A stretch of 64,000 nucleotides of DNA from Gammaproteobacteria bacterium (GTDB taxonomy: Bacteria; Pseudomonadota; Gammaproteobacteria; Ga0077536). The position numbers and the translations under genes were made by a program. The stretch is from assembly GCA_024234975.1 (NCBI GenBank), contig JACKNH010000017.1:1-64000 (forward strand). The letters are read 5' to 3'. The notes below the pieces were generated by a model that saw only the letters and a list, made by a program, of their open reading frames with translations, was not told the DNA's origin and did not search any database. Of this stretch, positions 53,291-61,948 are shown in pieces. Position 1 is the stretch's first letter, and every line of letters starts with the position of its first letter.

Positions 53291-53686
53291 TCAGGCCGCC
53301 GCGGTCACTTCGATTTCAATCATCGCGCCTGGCGATGCCAGCGCCACCACACCCAGCAGCGTGCCGGTATGGCGGCAACCCCGGCGGTGCAATTCCGCCA
53401 CCATGATGTCGTGGCTTTCCATCATCGCCGACATGTCGGTGACATAGACGTTCAAGCGGACGACGTGGCTGAAATTCATGCCGGATTGGTGGAGGATGGT
53501 TTCGATGTTCTCCAACGCTACCGGGATCTGGCTGGCGAGATCATCGGGATACAGGGTGTGTCCCTCGGCATCACTGGCGGTCTGCCCGGCCAGGAACAGT
53601 AGCGCCTGGGGTTGCTCGACGAGATTGCCGTGGACGAATCCCAGCGGTTCCTGCCACGTCCACGGATTGACGATGGTGCGTTTCAT
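53291..53686 (-). CDS. Rid (YjgF/YER057c/UK114) family protein
   Basis: A 131-residue Rid-fold protein. The family end motif, normally containing the imine-deaminase Arg before E-I-E, reads G-A-M-I-E-I-E-V. The Arg is absent, so enamine/imine deaminase activity as in RidA is unlikely; such members often act in catabolic operons on unrelated substrates. GGGGGGAT is 5 bases before the ATG. It lies downstream of metR on the same strand after a gap of about 70 bases. Confidence 0.87.
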   Translation of the reverse strand: MKRTIVNPWTWQEPLGFVHGNLVEQPQALLFLAGQTASDAEGHTLYPDDLASQIPVALENIETILHQSGMNFSHVVRLNVYVTDMSAMMESHDIMVAELHRRGCRHTGTLLGVVALASPGAMIEIEVTAAA

Positions 53687-53755
53687 GTTCGATCCCCCCT
53701 GCGTGTGTCTGGTGGACGATTGTAGCGCTCCTGCCGCCGATTGCCGCGTCGCCGC

Positions 53756-54679
53756 TCAACAGTGCCGGATCCCCGGCAGTGCCTTGGGCGCTGATTCGCG
53801 CACGAGGTGGCGAAAATGGGTAACCCATGCCGGCGCATCTTCCAGCGTCGCCGCGTACAGGCGGCACCACAAGCCGTTTTTGCCCAGCGGCATCGCCTTG
53901 ATGTAACCGCGCTCGACGTATTGCTGGATGGTCCAGCTCGGCAACATCGCCAGTCCCCTGCCGCTGGCCACGAGTTGCACGATGGCTACCGTCAATTCAG
54001 CCGTTCGCCGCGCGGCGGGCGTGACCGCTGCCGGCAACAGAAACTTCTGCACGCCATCGAGCTGGATATCGTCCACCGGGTAATGCACAAACGTCTCAGC
54101 GGCGAAATCCTCGGGCGTCAGGAATCGCCGACCCGCCAAACCATGGCGCGGCGAAAGGCAGCCCGTCAGCTCGAAATCGAACAACGCGTGATAGGCGATG
54201 CCCGCACGATGATCCGGCTCGGTATGCACCGCGACATCGGCATCGCCCGACAACAGCAACGCGACCGGGTCCGGCGTGAAGCCGGAAAGCAGATCCTGTT
54301 CGACTTCCGGCCACTCCGCGCGTAACGCATCCATCGCAGGCATCAGCCAATCAAAGCAACTGTGACATTCCAGCGCGATGCGCAACTGGCCGGTGGCGCC
54401 GGAAGCGATCCGCGTCAGGTCGCGATCCGCGCCGTCCAACCGCGGCAACATGTCGCGCGCCAGGTTCAACATCCGCTCACCCGCGGCGGTGAAGCGCAGC
54501 GGCTGGGTCTTGCGTTCGAACAGCACCACGCCGTAGTGCTCCTCGATCTGGCGGAACTGTTGTGACAGCGCGGACTGGGTCAAGGCGAGTTGGTCTGCGG
54601 CGCGGGTCAGGCTGCCGGTTTCACTCAACGCGGTCAGCGCGCGGAGGTGACGTATCTCAATCGGACAACGCATAAGCAT
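53756..54679 (-). CDS. metR: MetR-type LysR transcriptional activator
   Basis: A 307-residue LysR regulator. The N-terminal helix-turn-helix reads G-S-L-T-R-A-A-D-Q-L-A-L-T-Q-S-A-L-S-Q-Q-F. MetR hallmarks are R-K-T-Q-P-L-R-F-T, E-C-H-S-C-F-D-W-L-M-P-A and the C-terminal L-W-C-R-L-Y-A-A, which closely match E. coli MetR. MetR uses homocysteine as coactivator and drives methionine synthesis genes. Here it is divergent from a MetE-core-like gene, the expected target. No exact TGAA-N5-TTCA site is visible in the 101-base gap. ATG 54679 or 54673 can serve as start. Confidence 0.9.
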   Translation of the reverse strand: MLMRCPIEIRHLRALTALSETGSLTRAADQLALTQSALSQQFRQIEEHYGVVLFERKTQPLRFTAAGERMLNLARDMLPRLDGADRDLTRIASGATGQLRIALECHSCFDWLMPAMDALRAEWPEVEQDLLSGFTPDPVALLLSGDADVAVHTEPDHRAGIAYHALFDFELTGCLSPRHGLAGRRFLTPEDFAAETFVHYPVDDIQLDGVQKFLLPAAVTPAARRTAELTVAIVQLVASGRGLAMLPSWTIQQYVERGYIKAMPLGKNGLWCRLYAATLEDAPAWVTHFRHLVRESAPKALPGIRHC

Positions 54680-54780
54680 TAGAAATAGTAATGGTGACCG
54701 GCATTTTAATTAAATTGCGCTAATGCAGCAAAGGCGGCAGATTACGCCCTTCGTTTGAATCCGACCCCGAGGAACAAGAC

Positions 54781-55965
54781 ATGATGTCGCTGCAATCCAC
54801 CCGGCAATCCCGAACCAACGCTGACACCGTCGACCAGGCCAGCCCTCTGCCGCCGCCCCGCGCGGAGCATGTCGGCAGCTTCCTGCGACCCGACTTCCTG
54901 CTCGATGCCAGAGCCCGCCACGCAGACGGCGAGCTGTCAGACAGCCAACTCCGCGAGGTCGAAGACCGCGCAATCCGCGACGTTGTCAGGCTCCAGGGTG
55001 AAGCCGGCCTGAAGGCGATCACCGATGGCGAATTTCGCCGTACCTATTTCCACCTCGACTTTCTGCAACACCTGGCGGGCGTGGAAACTGAATTACCGCG
55101 CATCGTCCGCCACGCCGACGGCCGTTCCGAGCTGACGCCCCCAACCATCCGCGTCACCGGCAAGGTCAGTGAGACCGCTCCGGTGCAGGTGGCTGACTAC
55201 CGGTTTCTGCAAGGCGCCGTCGACACACTGGGCGTTCCCGGACTGCGCGCGAAGGTGACGATTCCCTCGCCGACGATGCTGCATTTCCGTGGCGGCCGCG
55301 CCGGCATCAGTCGCGACGCATATCCGGCGCTGGAGCCGGCATTCTTCGCCGATCTGGCGCAGACCTATGTCGACGAATTGTGGGCGCTGCGCACGGCCGG
55401 CTGCACCTACGTACAATTCGACGATACCAACCTCGCCTACCTGTGCGATGACCGTATGCGCGAAGGTGTCCGCGAGCGCGGTGACGATCCGGACACCCTG
55501 CCAGCAGTCTATTCGGAGCTGATCAATGACATCGTCGCGCGCAAACCAGCTGACATGTTGCTTGGCGTCCATCTGTGCCGGGGCAACTTCCGCAGCACCT
55601 TCGCCGCCGCCGGCGGCTACGCGCCGGTGGCCGAGGCATTGTTCGGACAGATGAATCTGGATGTGTATTTTCTCGAGTATGACGACGAGCGTTCCGGTGA
55701 TTTCGAACCGCTGCGCTACCTCACGGGTGACAAGTACGCGGTGCTTGGCCTCATCACCACCAAGTCCGGCGCGCTGGAAAGCAAGGACGATATCAAACGA
55801 CGTATCAATGAAGCCGCGCGCATCGTACCCATGGAACGGCTGTGTCTGTCACCGCAATGCGGTTTTGCCAGCACCGTGCATGGCAACGACATCAGTGTCG
55901 ATGCCCAACGCGCCAAGCTGGCCCTGGTGACGGAGATTGCCCGCGAGGTCTGGGGCGATGCGTAA
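54781..55965 (+). CDS. Cobalamin-independent methionine-synthase-like protein (MetE C-terminal domain family)
   Basis: A 394-residue protein comparable to the C-terminal half of MetE and to the short YxjG/YxjH-type proteins. All four zinc ligands are present: H264 and C266 (V-H-L-C-R-G-N), E299 (F-L-E-Y-D) and C360 (S-P-Q-C-G-F). It is therefore likely a functional methyltransferase that moves a methyl group to homocysteine or a related thiol. The missing MetE N-terminal domain implies a methyl donor other than methyl-tetrahydrofolate polyglutamate, or a different route. GAGGAA lies 7 bases before the ATG. Divergent metR should control it. Confidence 0.88.
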   Translation: MMSLQSTRQSRTNADTVDQASPLPPPRAEHVGSFLRPDFLLDARARHADGELSDSQLREVEDRAIRDVVRLQGEAGLKAITDGEFRRTYFHLDFLQHLAGVETELPRIVRHADGRSELTPPTIRVTGKVSETAPVQVADYRFLQGAVDTLGVPGLRAKVTIPSPTMLHFRGGRAGISRDAYPALEPAFFADLAQTYVDELWALRTAGCTYVQFDDTNLAYLCDDRMREGVRERGDDPDTLPAVYSELINDIVARKPADMLLGVHLCRGNFRSTFAAAGGYAPVAEALFGQMNLDVYFLEYDDERSGDFEPLRYLTGDKYAVLGLITTKSGALESKDDIKRRINEAARIVPMERLCLSPQCGFASTVHGNDISVDAQRAKLALVTEIAREVWGDA

Positions 55966-56000
55966 CCGCGACGAAGGTCTTCGGTGACAAGAAATCCTGT

Positions 56001-56028
56001 CGGCCGCGGCTCCCTGGCGCCGCGGCCG
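56001..56028. terminator. Hairpin between convergent genes
   Basis: Perfect 10-bp stem CGGCCGCGGC/GCCGCGGCCG with an 8-base loop, between the stops of the MetE-like and oxygenase genes. No T-run on either strand; terminator-like. Confidence 0.5.
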
Positions 56029-56039
56029 AAAGGTCCAAC

Positions 56040-57602
56040 TCATGCGGGATACTGGTCTTCGCGCACCCACCAGCCGTGAACCTGGGGCGACGCCTGCACG
56101 GGTAATTTCACCGTTGCAATCGGCCCGGCCGCAAGATGTTGCGCATCGAGAATGACGAGATCGGACCGCAGGTTCTGATCGAGATGGTAGGCAACGCCCA
56201 TCAGATAGCCGTCGCCTTCCGCTGAATCCGTGCGCCGTGGCGCGAATACGGGTTCCGCCAGCGCGACGGTGGGGCCAGCGTTCCACAGATCGAATGTACG
56301 CGTTTGATTATCCACCCGTGCGTAGCATGCGCCGGCACGCGCACGATTCGGCTCGTTGGGATCGGGACACCCCATGTAGCCATAGCGATAAGGCATGGTG
56401 TTGTAGCGATCATCCTGTCGCGGCAGTGGTGCAATCAACGGGTACATCTTTTCGATTTCATAAGTCTTGTTGCGGCCGTTGAGATTGGCCGAGATGCGAT
56501 GGATGTAACTGGTAGCGTTGACGAAGTCCGGTGGTGAGCCATCCTTGTTCGGCATGAACGGGAACGGGCTGGCGACCGTGACCTCGGTATCGAAATAGAT
56601 CCGGCCCTTGTCCTCGAACGCGCCCATGGTGTGGGTGCCGCTGCGGGTGGCGCCTTCAATCCACTGCACATCCTTCCCATCGCCGTGGCGGCGCAGAATG
56701 CCAAGATAGGTCTTGCGGGTGCCGTCCCACGACCAGTGGATACCGCCGCGTTTCATCTGCTCGTGATCGATGGTGAGCGGAATGACGAACAGCAGGATGT
56801 GGTTTTCGGTCACCGCGAAATCGTGCATCAGGCAGACATACGGCACCTTGACCTCGGCTTCCCACACCTTGTTGCCATGCCGATCGATTTCAAACATCGC
56901 GACGACATCGCTGCCGAAACCACGGGCTTCGTAGCCAAAGGCGACGATGTTGCCGGTGGTCGAGCAGATCTTGGGGTGGGCGGTGAACGGGCGATCGTGA
57001 GGCAAGGCGCCGTCGAAGGTGTAAACCGGGTCGACCGTTTCCAGGGTGTTTAGGTCCATCGCGCACGGCGGGCTGTCCTCCTTCAATGCCAGGATCAGTC
57101 CCTTGTGATTGAGCACATGCGTGTTGGCCGTGCTGCGGCTCAAGCCGTGCACGCTGGGGTCATCCATCGCCGGATTGCGGTACATGGGCATCAACGCGCG
57201 TCGTGCCCGGTCCTGCGCCATGAACCGTTCAGTACGCGCGAAGCGGCTGCGGTAATCCACGCGACCGTTCTTGATGCGGAACATGCGCACATGGCCCTCA
57301 CCATCGAACACGATGTTGCCCTTGGCCATGGGGTATTGCGGGTCGGGGCCGGTGGCGTAGAAACCGCCGTTCAAATCCGCCGGTATGGTGCCTTCGATGA
57401 CGCAGTCATTGACGTCCATTTCCGCGCGTATCGGGCTGAAGCTGCCACCAGCCGCCAATGGCGGTGCGCAGTCACTGCCGGCCGCCGTGGTCTGCGCCAG
57501 CACTGTGTGCGACAACAGGCCCGCGCCACCAAGCCCCGCCGCAATGCCAATCGCGCCATTGAGAAAGGAACGGCGGTCCAGTGGGGTTGTTTCATCGGTC
57601 AT
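56040..57602 (-). CDS. Carotenoid/lignostilbene-type cleavage oxygenase with Tat signal
   Basis: A 520-residue protein of the carotenoid cleavage oxygenase family, a seven-bladed propeller with non-heme iron. The four iron His are seen as H209 (T-A-H-P), H260 (L-M-H-D), H324 (S-G-T-H) and H509 (Q-V-H-G). Bacterial relatives split the central double bond of stilbenes such as lignostilbene or resveratrol with O2. Unusually, the N terminus has a twin-arginine motif (D-R10-R11-S-F-L-N-G) and a hydrophobic stretch ending V-L-A-Q, so this copy should be exported folded to the periplasm. AGGAG lies 8 bases before ATG 57602. Confidence 0.88.
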   Translation of the reverse strand: MTDETTPLDRRSFLNGAIGIAAGLGGAGLLSHTVLAQTTAAGSDCAPPLAAGGSFSPIRAEMDVNDCVIEGTIPADLNGGFYATGPDPQYPMAKGNIVFDGEGHVRMFRIKNGRVDYRSRFARTERFMAQDRARRALMPMYRNPAMDDPSVHGLSRSTANTHVLNHKGLILALKEDSPPCAMDLNTLETVDPVYTFDGALPHDRPFTAHPKICSTTGNIVAFGYEARGFGSDVVAMFEIDRHGNKVWEAEVKVPYVCLMHDFAVTENHILLFVIPLTIDHEQMKRGGIHWSWDGTRKTYLGILRRHGDGKDVQWIEGATRSGTHTMGAFEDKGRIYFDTEVTVASPFPFMPNKDGSPPDFVNATSYIHRISANLNGRNKTYEIEKMYPLIAPLPRQDDRYNTMPYRYGYMGCPDPNEPNRARAGACYARVDNQTRTFDLWNAGPTVALAEPVFAPRRTDSAEGDGYLMGVAYHLDQNLRSDLVILDAQHLAAGPIATVKLPVQASPQVHGWWVREDQYPA

Positions 57603-57841
57603 CTGGTTCTCTCCTGTCGTGATGTGGGTCGGACAGCGGCTGAAATTGAGCGCGCATGGTAACGACGCCGGTCGCGGTCAGGCATGACCACGATCATCGT
57701 CATCAGCAACGGTATCGGGAGAGAACTGTTTGATGCGATGCAGCGGTGAAACCACCCACTGCGTTCGACAAGGATCAGGCGGTAGCGTCGGCTATGACCA
57801 CAGCGCGCGGAATCACTGCGGTTTCCGCGCTTGAGCGATGG

Positions 57842-58000
57842 CTAGTGCATCCACCAGTAGACGATATAGGGCGCGGCCAACCAGAGCAGGCCTTTGGCCA
57901 GAAAGAAGCAGAATCCGGCGACGCCCGCGCGACGCATGAACTGGCGCCAGGCCGGGGAGGCTTTCAGGGAGGTCTCGCTCTGTTGAACCATCGTTTTCAT
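57842..58000 (-). CDS. Small single-span membrane protein
   Basis: 52 residues. A hydrophilic start (Q-Q-S-E-T-S-L-K-A-S-P-A-W-R) is followed by one strongly hydrophobic segment (F-C-F-F-L-A-K-G-L-L-W-L-A-A-P) and a short aromatic tail (Y-W-W-M-H). ATG 58000 is chosen from three nearby ATGs because GAGGTA has normal spacing to it. Similar small proteins are common near the ends of proteobacterial operons; no function is known. Confidence 0.6.
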   Translation of the reverse strand: MKTMVQQSETSLKASPAWRQFMRRAGVAGFCFFLAKGLLWLAAPYIVYWWMH

Positions 58001-58281
58001 ATGCATCATTACCTCGCTGCGTCCATGCCCCGGTGTCGACCGGTTATCCGTCCGCCACCGCACCTTCCTCCCGCTTTCAGGTAGCGGCCGCAATCGCGTC
58101 GACTGCAGCCGGAATCCCGCCCAATCGCCCCTCATCAATGCCATTGATGCACCTGTTCACGTTCGCATATGCCGGTTGCGCGCATTCCGCTATAGTCGAA
58201 GCCCTTGGCCGGGGGGTTAATTCGGCTTCGCAGACGCGTTGATGGTGGTTTCGGTGCGAAAGCGCACTATGGGGGGACACA

Positions 58282-59148
58282 ATGGTGAAGTCGTTAAAAG
58301 CAAAGCGGGTGCGTGCGTGGACCGCAGCGCGCTGGCTGGTAGCCACGTTGGTATGCGTTTTCGCCGCGGGCGCATGGGCCGGACCAAAGTTGTACATCAT
58401 GGACTGCGGCACCATCGTGCCAATGCAGGCCGAGCTGTTCAGCCTGACCGAACAGGAGCGGTCCGGTGACGGTGCGATGGTATCGCCGTGCTACCTCGTC
58501 GTGCACCCGCGCGGAACATTGCTCTGGGACGTCGGCCAGGTACCCGATGACACCATTGCCGACGACGGCAGCATCGCCACCGCCAGCGACATCCTGCAAG
58601 CCACGCGGCGTCTGCGCACGCAACTGGCCACCATTGGCTACAGCGCAGCCGATATCGACTATCTGGCAATGTCGCACTACCACTCCGATCACACCGCCAA
58701 TGCAAATGAATATGCCGGCGCCACCTGGATTGTGCAGGAAGCCGAGTACGACGCCATGTTCGCTGACCAGGTCGCCGGTATCCAGACGCGCGAAACCTAC
58801 GAAAAACTGCGTCACGCCAAACGCCTGATACTGCCTGGCGCGGATCACGATGTATTCGGCGATGGCAGCGTCGTCATCAAGTTCGGTCCCGGCCACACAC
58901 CCGGCCACCAGATGCTGTTCCTGCAGCTGGATAACTTCGGCCCATTGTTGTTATGCGGCGATCTCTATCATTACCCGGAAGAGCGTACGCTGGATCGCGT
59001 TCCCACCTTCGACGCCGATGCGGCGCAGACCCGTCGTACGCGTCAGCACGTCGAGCTGTTCCTCAAGCAGACCGGGGCAGAAATGTGGATTCAGCATGAC
59101 CCGGCGACCAACGCTGGCTTGAAGCAGGCGCCGGCTTTCTACGACTGA
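58282..59148 (+). CDS. AHL-lactonase-like metallo-beta-lactamase protein, exported
   Basis: A 288-residue protein with an N-terminal hydrophobic segment ending A-W-A-G (signal peptide). The fold is of the N-acyl-homoserine-lactonase branch: S-H132-Y-H134-S-D136-H137 is a full HxHxDH motif, and G-H-T-P-G-H and C-G-D-L-Y-H-Y follow. It should be a di-zinc lactonase or esterase acting on a lactone in the periplasm; quorum-signal quenching is one option, aromatic lactone opening another. GGGGGGACAC lies right before ATG 58282. The next gene starts on its last base. Confidence 0.87.
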   Translation: MVKSLKAKRVRAWTAARWLVATLVCVFAAGAWAGPKLYIMDCGTIVPMQAELFSLTEQERSGDGAMVSPCYLVVHPRGTLLWDVGQVPDDTIADDGSIATASDILQATRRLRTQLATIGYSAADIDYLAMSHYHSDHTANANEYAGATWIVQEAEYDAMFADQVAGIQTRETYEKLRHAKRLILPGADHDVFGDGSVVIKFGPGHTPGHQMLFLQLDNFGPLLLCGDLYHYPEERTLDRVPTFDADAAQTRRTRQHVELFLKQTGAEMWIQHDPATNAGLKQAPAFYD

Positions 59149-60002
59149 TGAAATGGCCGACGATGGATACAGGAAGTAACACGCGGGTGCGACACGGCCT
59201 TGCGTTCGGTCTGACGGTCACCGCCCTGCTCACTGCCCCGCGCGTGTTGGCAGACGTCGCGGATGATTTGCGTGGCGGCTGGATGGCTGACGCAGGAGGT
59301 GAGCGTCATATCCTGATGCTGGTTGTTCGCGACGGTGTAGTGAGCGGCACCTATTGCACGGCGTGCACCGACCCGAACAATCTCGCCTTCGTCGATGACG
59401 GCAGGCTCACCGCAACCGGTGCACGGTTCACGCTTCATCACGAAAACGGCAATGGCGTCGTCACGCGTGCCACGGTCGATGGCAGTATTGCCGACGGCCA
59501 GTTACTGCTCGACTATGTCGATGGCGCAAACGCTGAACATCCCGCGCAACTTGTGTTCCACCAGTCCCCGGCTGTGACCATACCCGCCGCACCGCCAGGT
59601 GGCTTCGTTCCCGCGCGTCCCTACGATCCACCCGCGCCGCCGAAAGTGTTGCAGCCTGAAGACGTCGTCGGGCTGTGGTTGTTCGGCAGTGGGCCGGGCA
59701 AACAGTATTTCATCTTCCGTCAGCTGAACGGTCAGCTTCGCGGCATGGTGTGTGGCCCGTGTGACGATGGCGCCAACATGGCGCCGCTGGAAAATATCCA
59801 CATCGACGGTCAGTACCTGTATTTCGACATCGTGCACGAAGACTCCGGCCCCGGCATTCTCGAGTTCGGCCCGCACAGCAACGTCACCAAGGCCACCATT
59901 GCCGCCAACGAGTTACACATGTGGGTGATACCGAGTTTTCAGCCGCCGACATTCACGCCCATCGAAATGACCTTGCTGGGACCGGTGCGCCACATGGAAT
60001 GA
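59148..60002 (+). CDS. Exported two-repeat CxxC protein of unknown function
   Basis: A 284-residue protein with signal peptide (V-L-A-D). Two similar beta-rich domains (about 36-140 and 170-284) are each headed by G-G-W or G-L-W. Each contains a matching C-x-x-C element: Y-C-T-A-C-T-D-P-N-N in the first and V-C-G-P-C-D-D-G-A-N in the second. A Pro-rich linker (P-P-A-P-P) separates them. I do not recognise the family. The ATG overlaps the stop of the lactonase-like gene by one base, so the proteins are probably partners. Confidence 0.75.
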   Translation: MKWPTMDTGSNTRVRHGLAFGLTVTALLTAPRVLADVADDLRGGWMADAGGERHILMLVVRDGVVSGTYCTACTDPNNLAFVDDGRLTATGARFTLHHENGNGVVTRATVDGSIADGQLLLDYVDGANAEHPAQLVFHQSPAVTIPAAPPGGFVPARPYDPPAPPKVLQPEDVVGLWLFGSGPGKQYFIFRQLNGQLRGMVCGPCDDGANMAPLENIHIDGQYLYFDIVHEDSGPGILEFGPHSNVTKATIAANELHMWVIPSFQPPTFTPIEMTLLGPVRHME

Positions 60003-60062
60003 GCCGCATGGATGGATTCCGCCTGACACCGACGCCCCACCGAAAACTTACGGAGCCTGCCG

Positions 60063-61544
60063 ATGCCGCATTCAATCTCTAATCGTCACTCGATCATCAT
60101 CCGGGCAATTGCCTGCCCCATCGCACTGACCGTCGGCGGCGCGCCGTTGTCCGCTTCGGCGCAGGTGCAGACAACCGCACCGGTCCGTGCTTGTGAATCG
60201 TTTGCCGGCCAGACCTATTACAACGTGGCAGTCACCTCGGCGACCGCTGTGCCGGCGGCGGATGGCCTGCCGGCCTATTGCAAGGTCAGCGGCACCGAGC
60301 GTGGCACCGAGCACGATATCGAAGTTCGAATGCCCGACAACTGGCAGCGACGTTACGTGCAACGCGGCGGTGGCGGCTTCGATGGCATCCTGCAACCGGT
60401 GCGCAAGGGCGACGCGGCCTTGCTATCCGGCGCGGTGCAGGGCGCCAACAATGGTGGTCATCGTGATCCCACCGGCGAGGTATTGTTCGACAATCCACGC
60501 GTCACCGAACGCTATGCCCACGGCGCCATCCTCACCGCCACCCGGTTTGGCAAGGCGATAACTGAAGCCTACTACGGCGCCGCGCCAGACTATTCCTACT
60601 ACGAAGGCTGCTCGAACGGCGGTCGCGGAGCATTGAATGCGGCGGCGAAATACGGCAGCGAATTCGACGGCGTTGTTGCTGCCGCGCCCACGTTCAACCT
60701 CGTCGGCCAGGTCTCGATGTGGACCGCGATGTCTGAACTGCAGATGCCCAATCGCGATCAGTTCAATGCCATCAATGCCGCGGCAGTCGCCAAGTGCGAT
60801 CTGCTGGACGGTGCGCGTGATGGCATCGTCGCCAATCTCAATGCCTGCGAATTCGATCCCGCGCGCGACATTCCCGCCGAGGTCGGCCTGACACCGGCCC
60901 AGCTCACAGCCATGAAGGTGATCATGGAAGGCGTTCAAACCACCGATGGCACCCGCCTGTATTCCGGCTTCGGCGCCGGCAATCTGAATTTCGGCGCGCC
61001 CATCGTGCCGATGTTCGGCGTCGGCCATATGCGCAACGTTGTGCTGAATGATCACAACTGGTCTGCCGCAGATTTCAAGCCCGATGACTATCTGAATGAA
61101 ATTGCCCAGGTGCTGGAAGGGAATTACCAGTTCAGCGCGGCGATACCCGACCTTGTCCAGTTCATGAACAAGCACGGCAAGATCATCATCTGGCATGGCG
61201 CTGATGATGCAATGCTGTCGCATAACGACACCATCCGTACCTGGCAACAGCTCGGCGCAGCCGGCGGCGCCGGCTTGCTGCGCGATAACGCCCGCTTGTA
61301 TATCGCGCCAGGCGTGAATCATTGCGCGGGCGGCCCGGGTGCGGATCACATCGAGGCCTTGAACGCGATGATGGACTGGGTGGAAAACGGCAAGGCGCCG
61401 TCCACATTGGTGGCGAGCAAGGTTGACCAGGCCACGGACGCCACGAAATTCACCCGCCCCTTGTGCGAATTCCCCGGCTACCCGCAATACAACGGCAGCG
61501 GTGATAGCAACTCGGCCGACAGCTTTACCTGCGTCACACCATAA
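60063..61544 (+). CDS. Tannase/feruloyl esterase family protein (copy 3)
   Basis: A 493-residue exported alpha/beta hydrolase. The nucleophile is E-G-C183-S184-N-G-G, the Asp lies in W-H-G-A-D-D, and the His in G-V-N-H-C-A-G-G, so the CS-D-HC disulfide motif is intact as in copy 1. It should cleave aromatic acyl esters (gallate, ferulate or similar). Signal peptide ends S-A-S-A. GGAG is 8 bases before the ATG. madL starts 13 bases after the stop, so the esterase and the malonate carrier genes appear to share a transcript. Confidence 0.88.
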   Translation: MPHSISNRHSIIIRAIACPIALTVGGAPLSASAQVQTTAPVRACESFAGQTYYNVAVTSATAVPAADGLPAYCKVSGTERGTEHDIEVRMPDNWQRRYVQRGGGGFDGILQPVRKGDAALLSGAVQGANNGGHRDPTGEVLFDNPRVTERYAHGAILTATRFGKAITEAYYGAAPDYSYYEGCSNGGRGALNAAAKYGSEFDGVVAAAPTFNLVGQVSMWTAMSELQMPNRDQFNAINAAAVAKCDLLDGARDGIVANLNACEFDPARDIPAEVGLTPAQLTAMKVIMEGVQTTDGTRLYSGFGAGNLNFGAPIVPMFGVGHMRNVVLNDHNWSAADFKPDDYLNEIAQVLEGNYQFSAAIPDLVQFMNKHGKIIIWHGADDAMLSHNDTIRTWQQLGAAGGAGLLRDNARLYIAPGVNHCAGGPGADHIEALNAMMDWVENGKAPSTLVASKVDQATDATKFTRPLCEFPGYPQYNGSGDSNSADSFTCVTP

Positions 61545-61557
61545 AAAGGTTGCGCCC

Positions 61558-61938
61558 ATGTTGATCTACGGTGTCGCACTGCTTTCGGTGTGTATGGTCG
61601 TCGGACTTACGGTGGGCGAATATCTGGGCCGCTGGTTGGGTGTCGACGCCAATGTCGGCGGTGTGGGCATCGCGATGTTGCTACTGGTCGCCAGCTGCAG
61701 TTCGTCGCGCATGAGCAGCCTCGTCAACGGCCCGGCCGGTGAAGGCATCCGCTTCTGGAGCGCGATGTATATTCCCATCGTGGTTGCGATGGCCGCGCGA
61801 CAGAATATCTTTGCCGCGATTCAATCCGGCGCGCTCGCGATAGCCGCCGGCACTGCTGCGGTCGTCGTCTGCTTCGCGCTGGTGCCCGTGATTTGCCGGT
61901 TGGGCGGTGCCCCTCGTGACGCCAGCGGCAAGCGCTGA
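61558..61938 (+). CDS. madL: Malonate transporter subunit MadL
   Basis: A 126-residue membrane protein matching MadL: Y-G-V-A-L-L-S-V-C near the start, N-V-G-G-V-G-I-A-M-L-L-L and F-W-S-A-M-Y-I-P-I-V-V-A-M-A-A. MadL and MadM together import malonate with sodium or protons. No malonate decarboxylase genes are seen in the window. AAGG is about 9 bases before the ATG; the upstream in-frame extension covers the esterase end and is not native. Confidence 0.9.
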   Translation: MLIYGVALLSVCMVVGLTVGEYLGRWLGVDANVGGVGIAMLLLVASCSSSRMSSLVNGPAGEGIRFWSAMYIPIVVAMAARQNIFAAIQSGALAIAAGTAAVVVCFALVPVICRLGGAPRDASGKR

Positions 61939-61948
61939 AGCATTGGCG

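Noticed and set aside
54680..54780. Canonical MetR box between metR and the MetE-like gene
   Set aside because: No exact TGAA-N5-TTCA is present; only AT-rich sequence was found, so no site is annotated.
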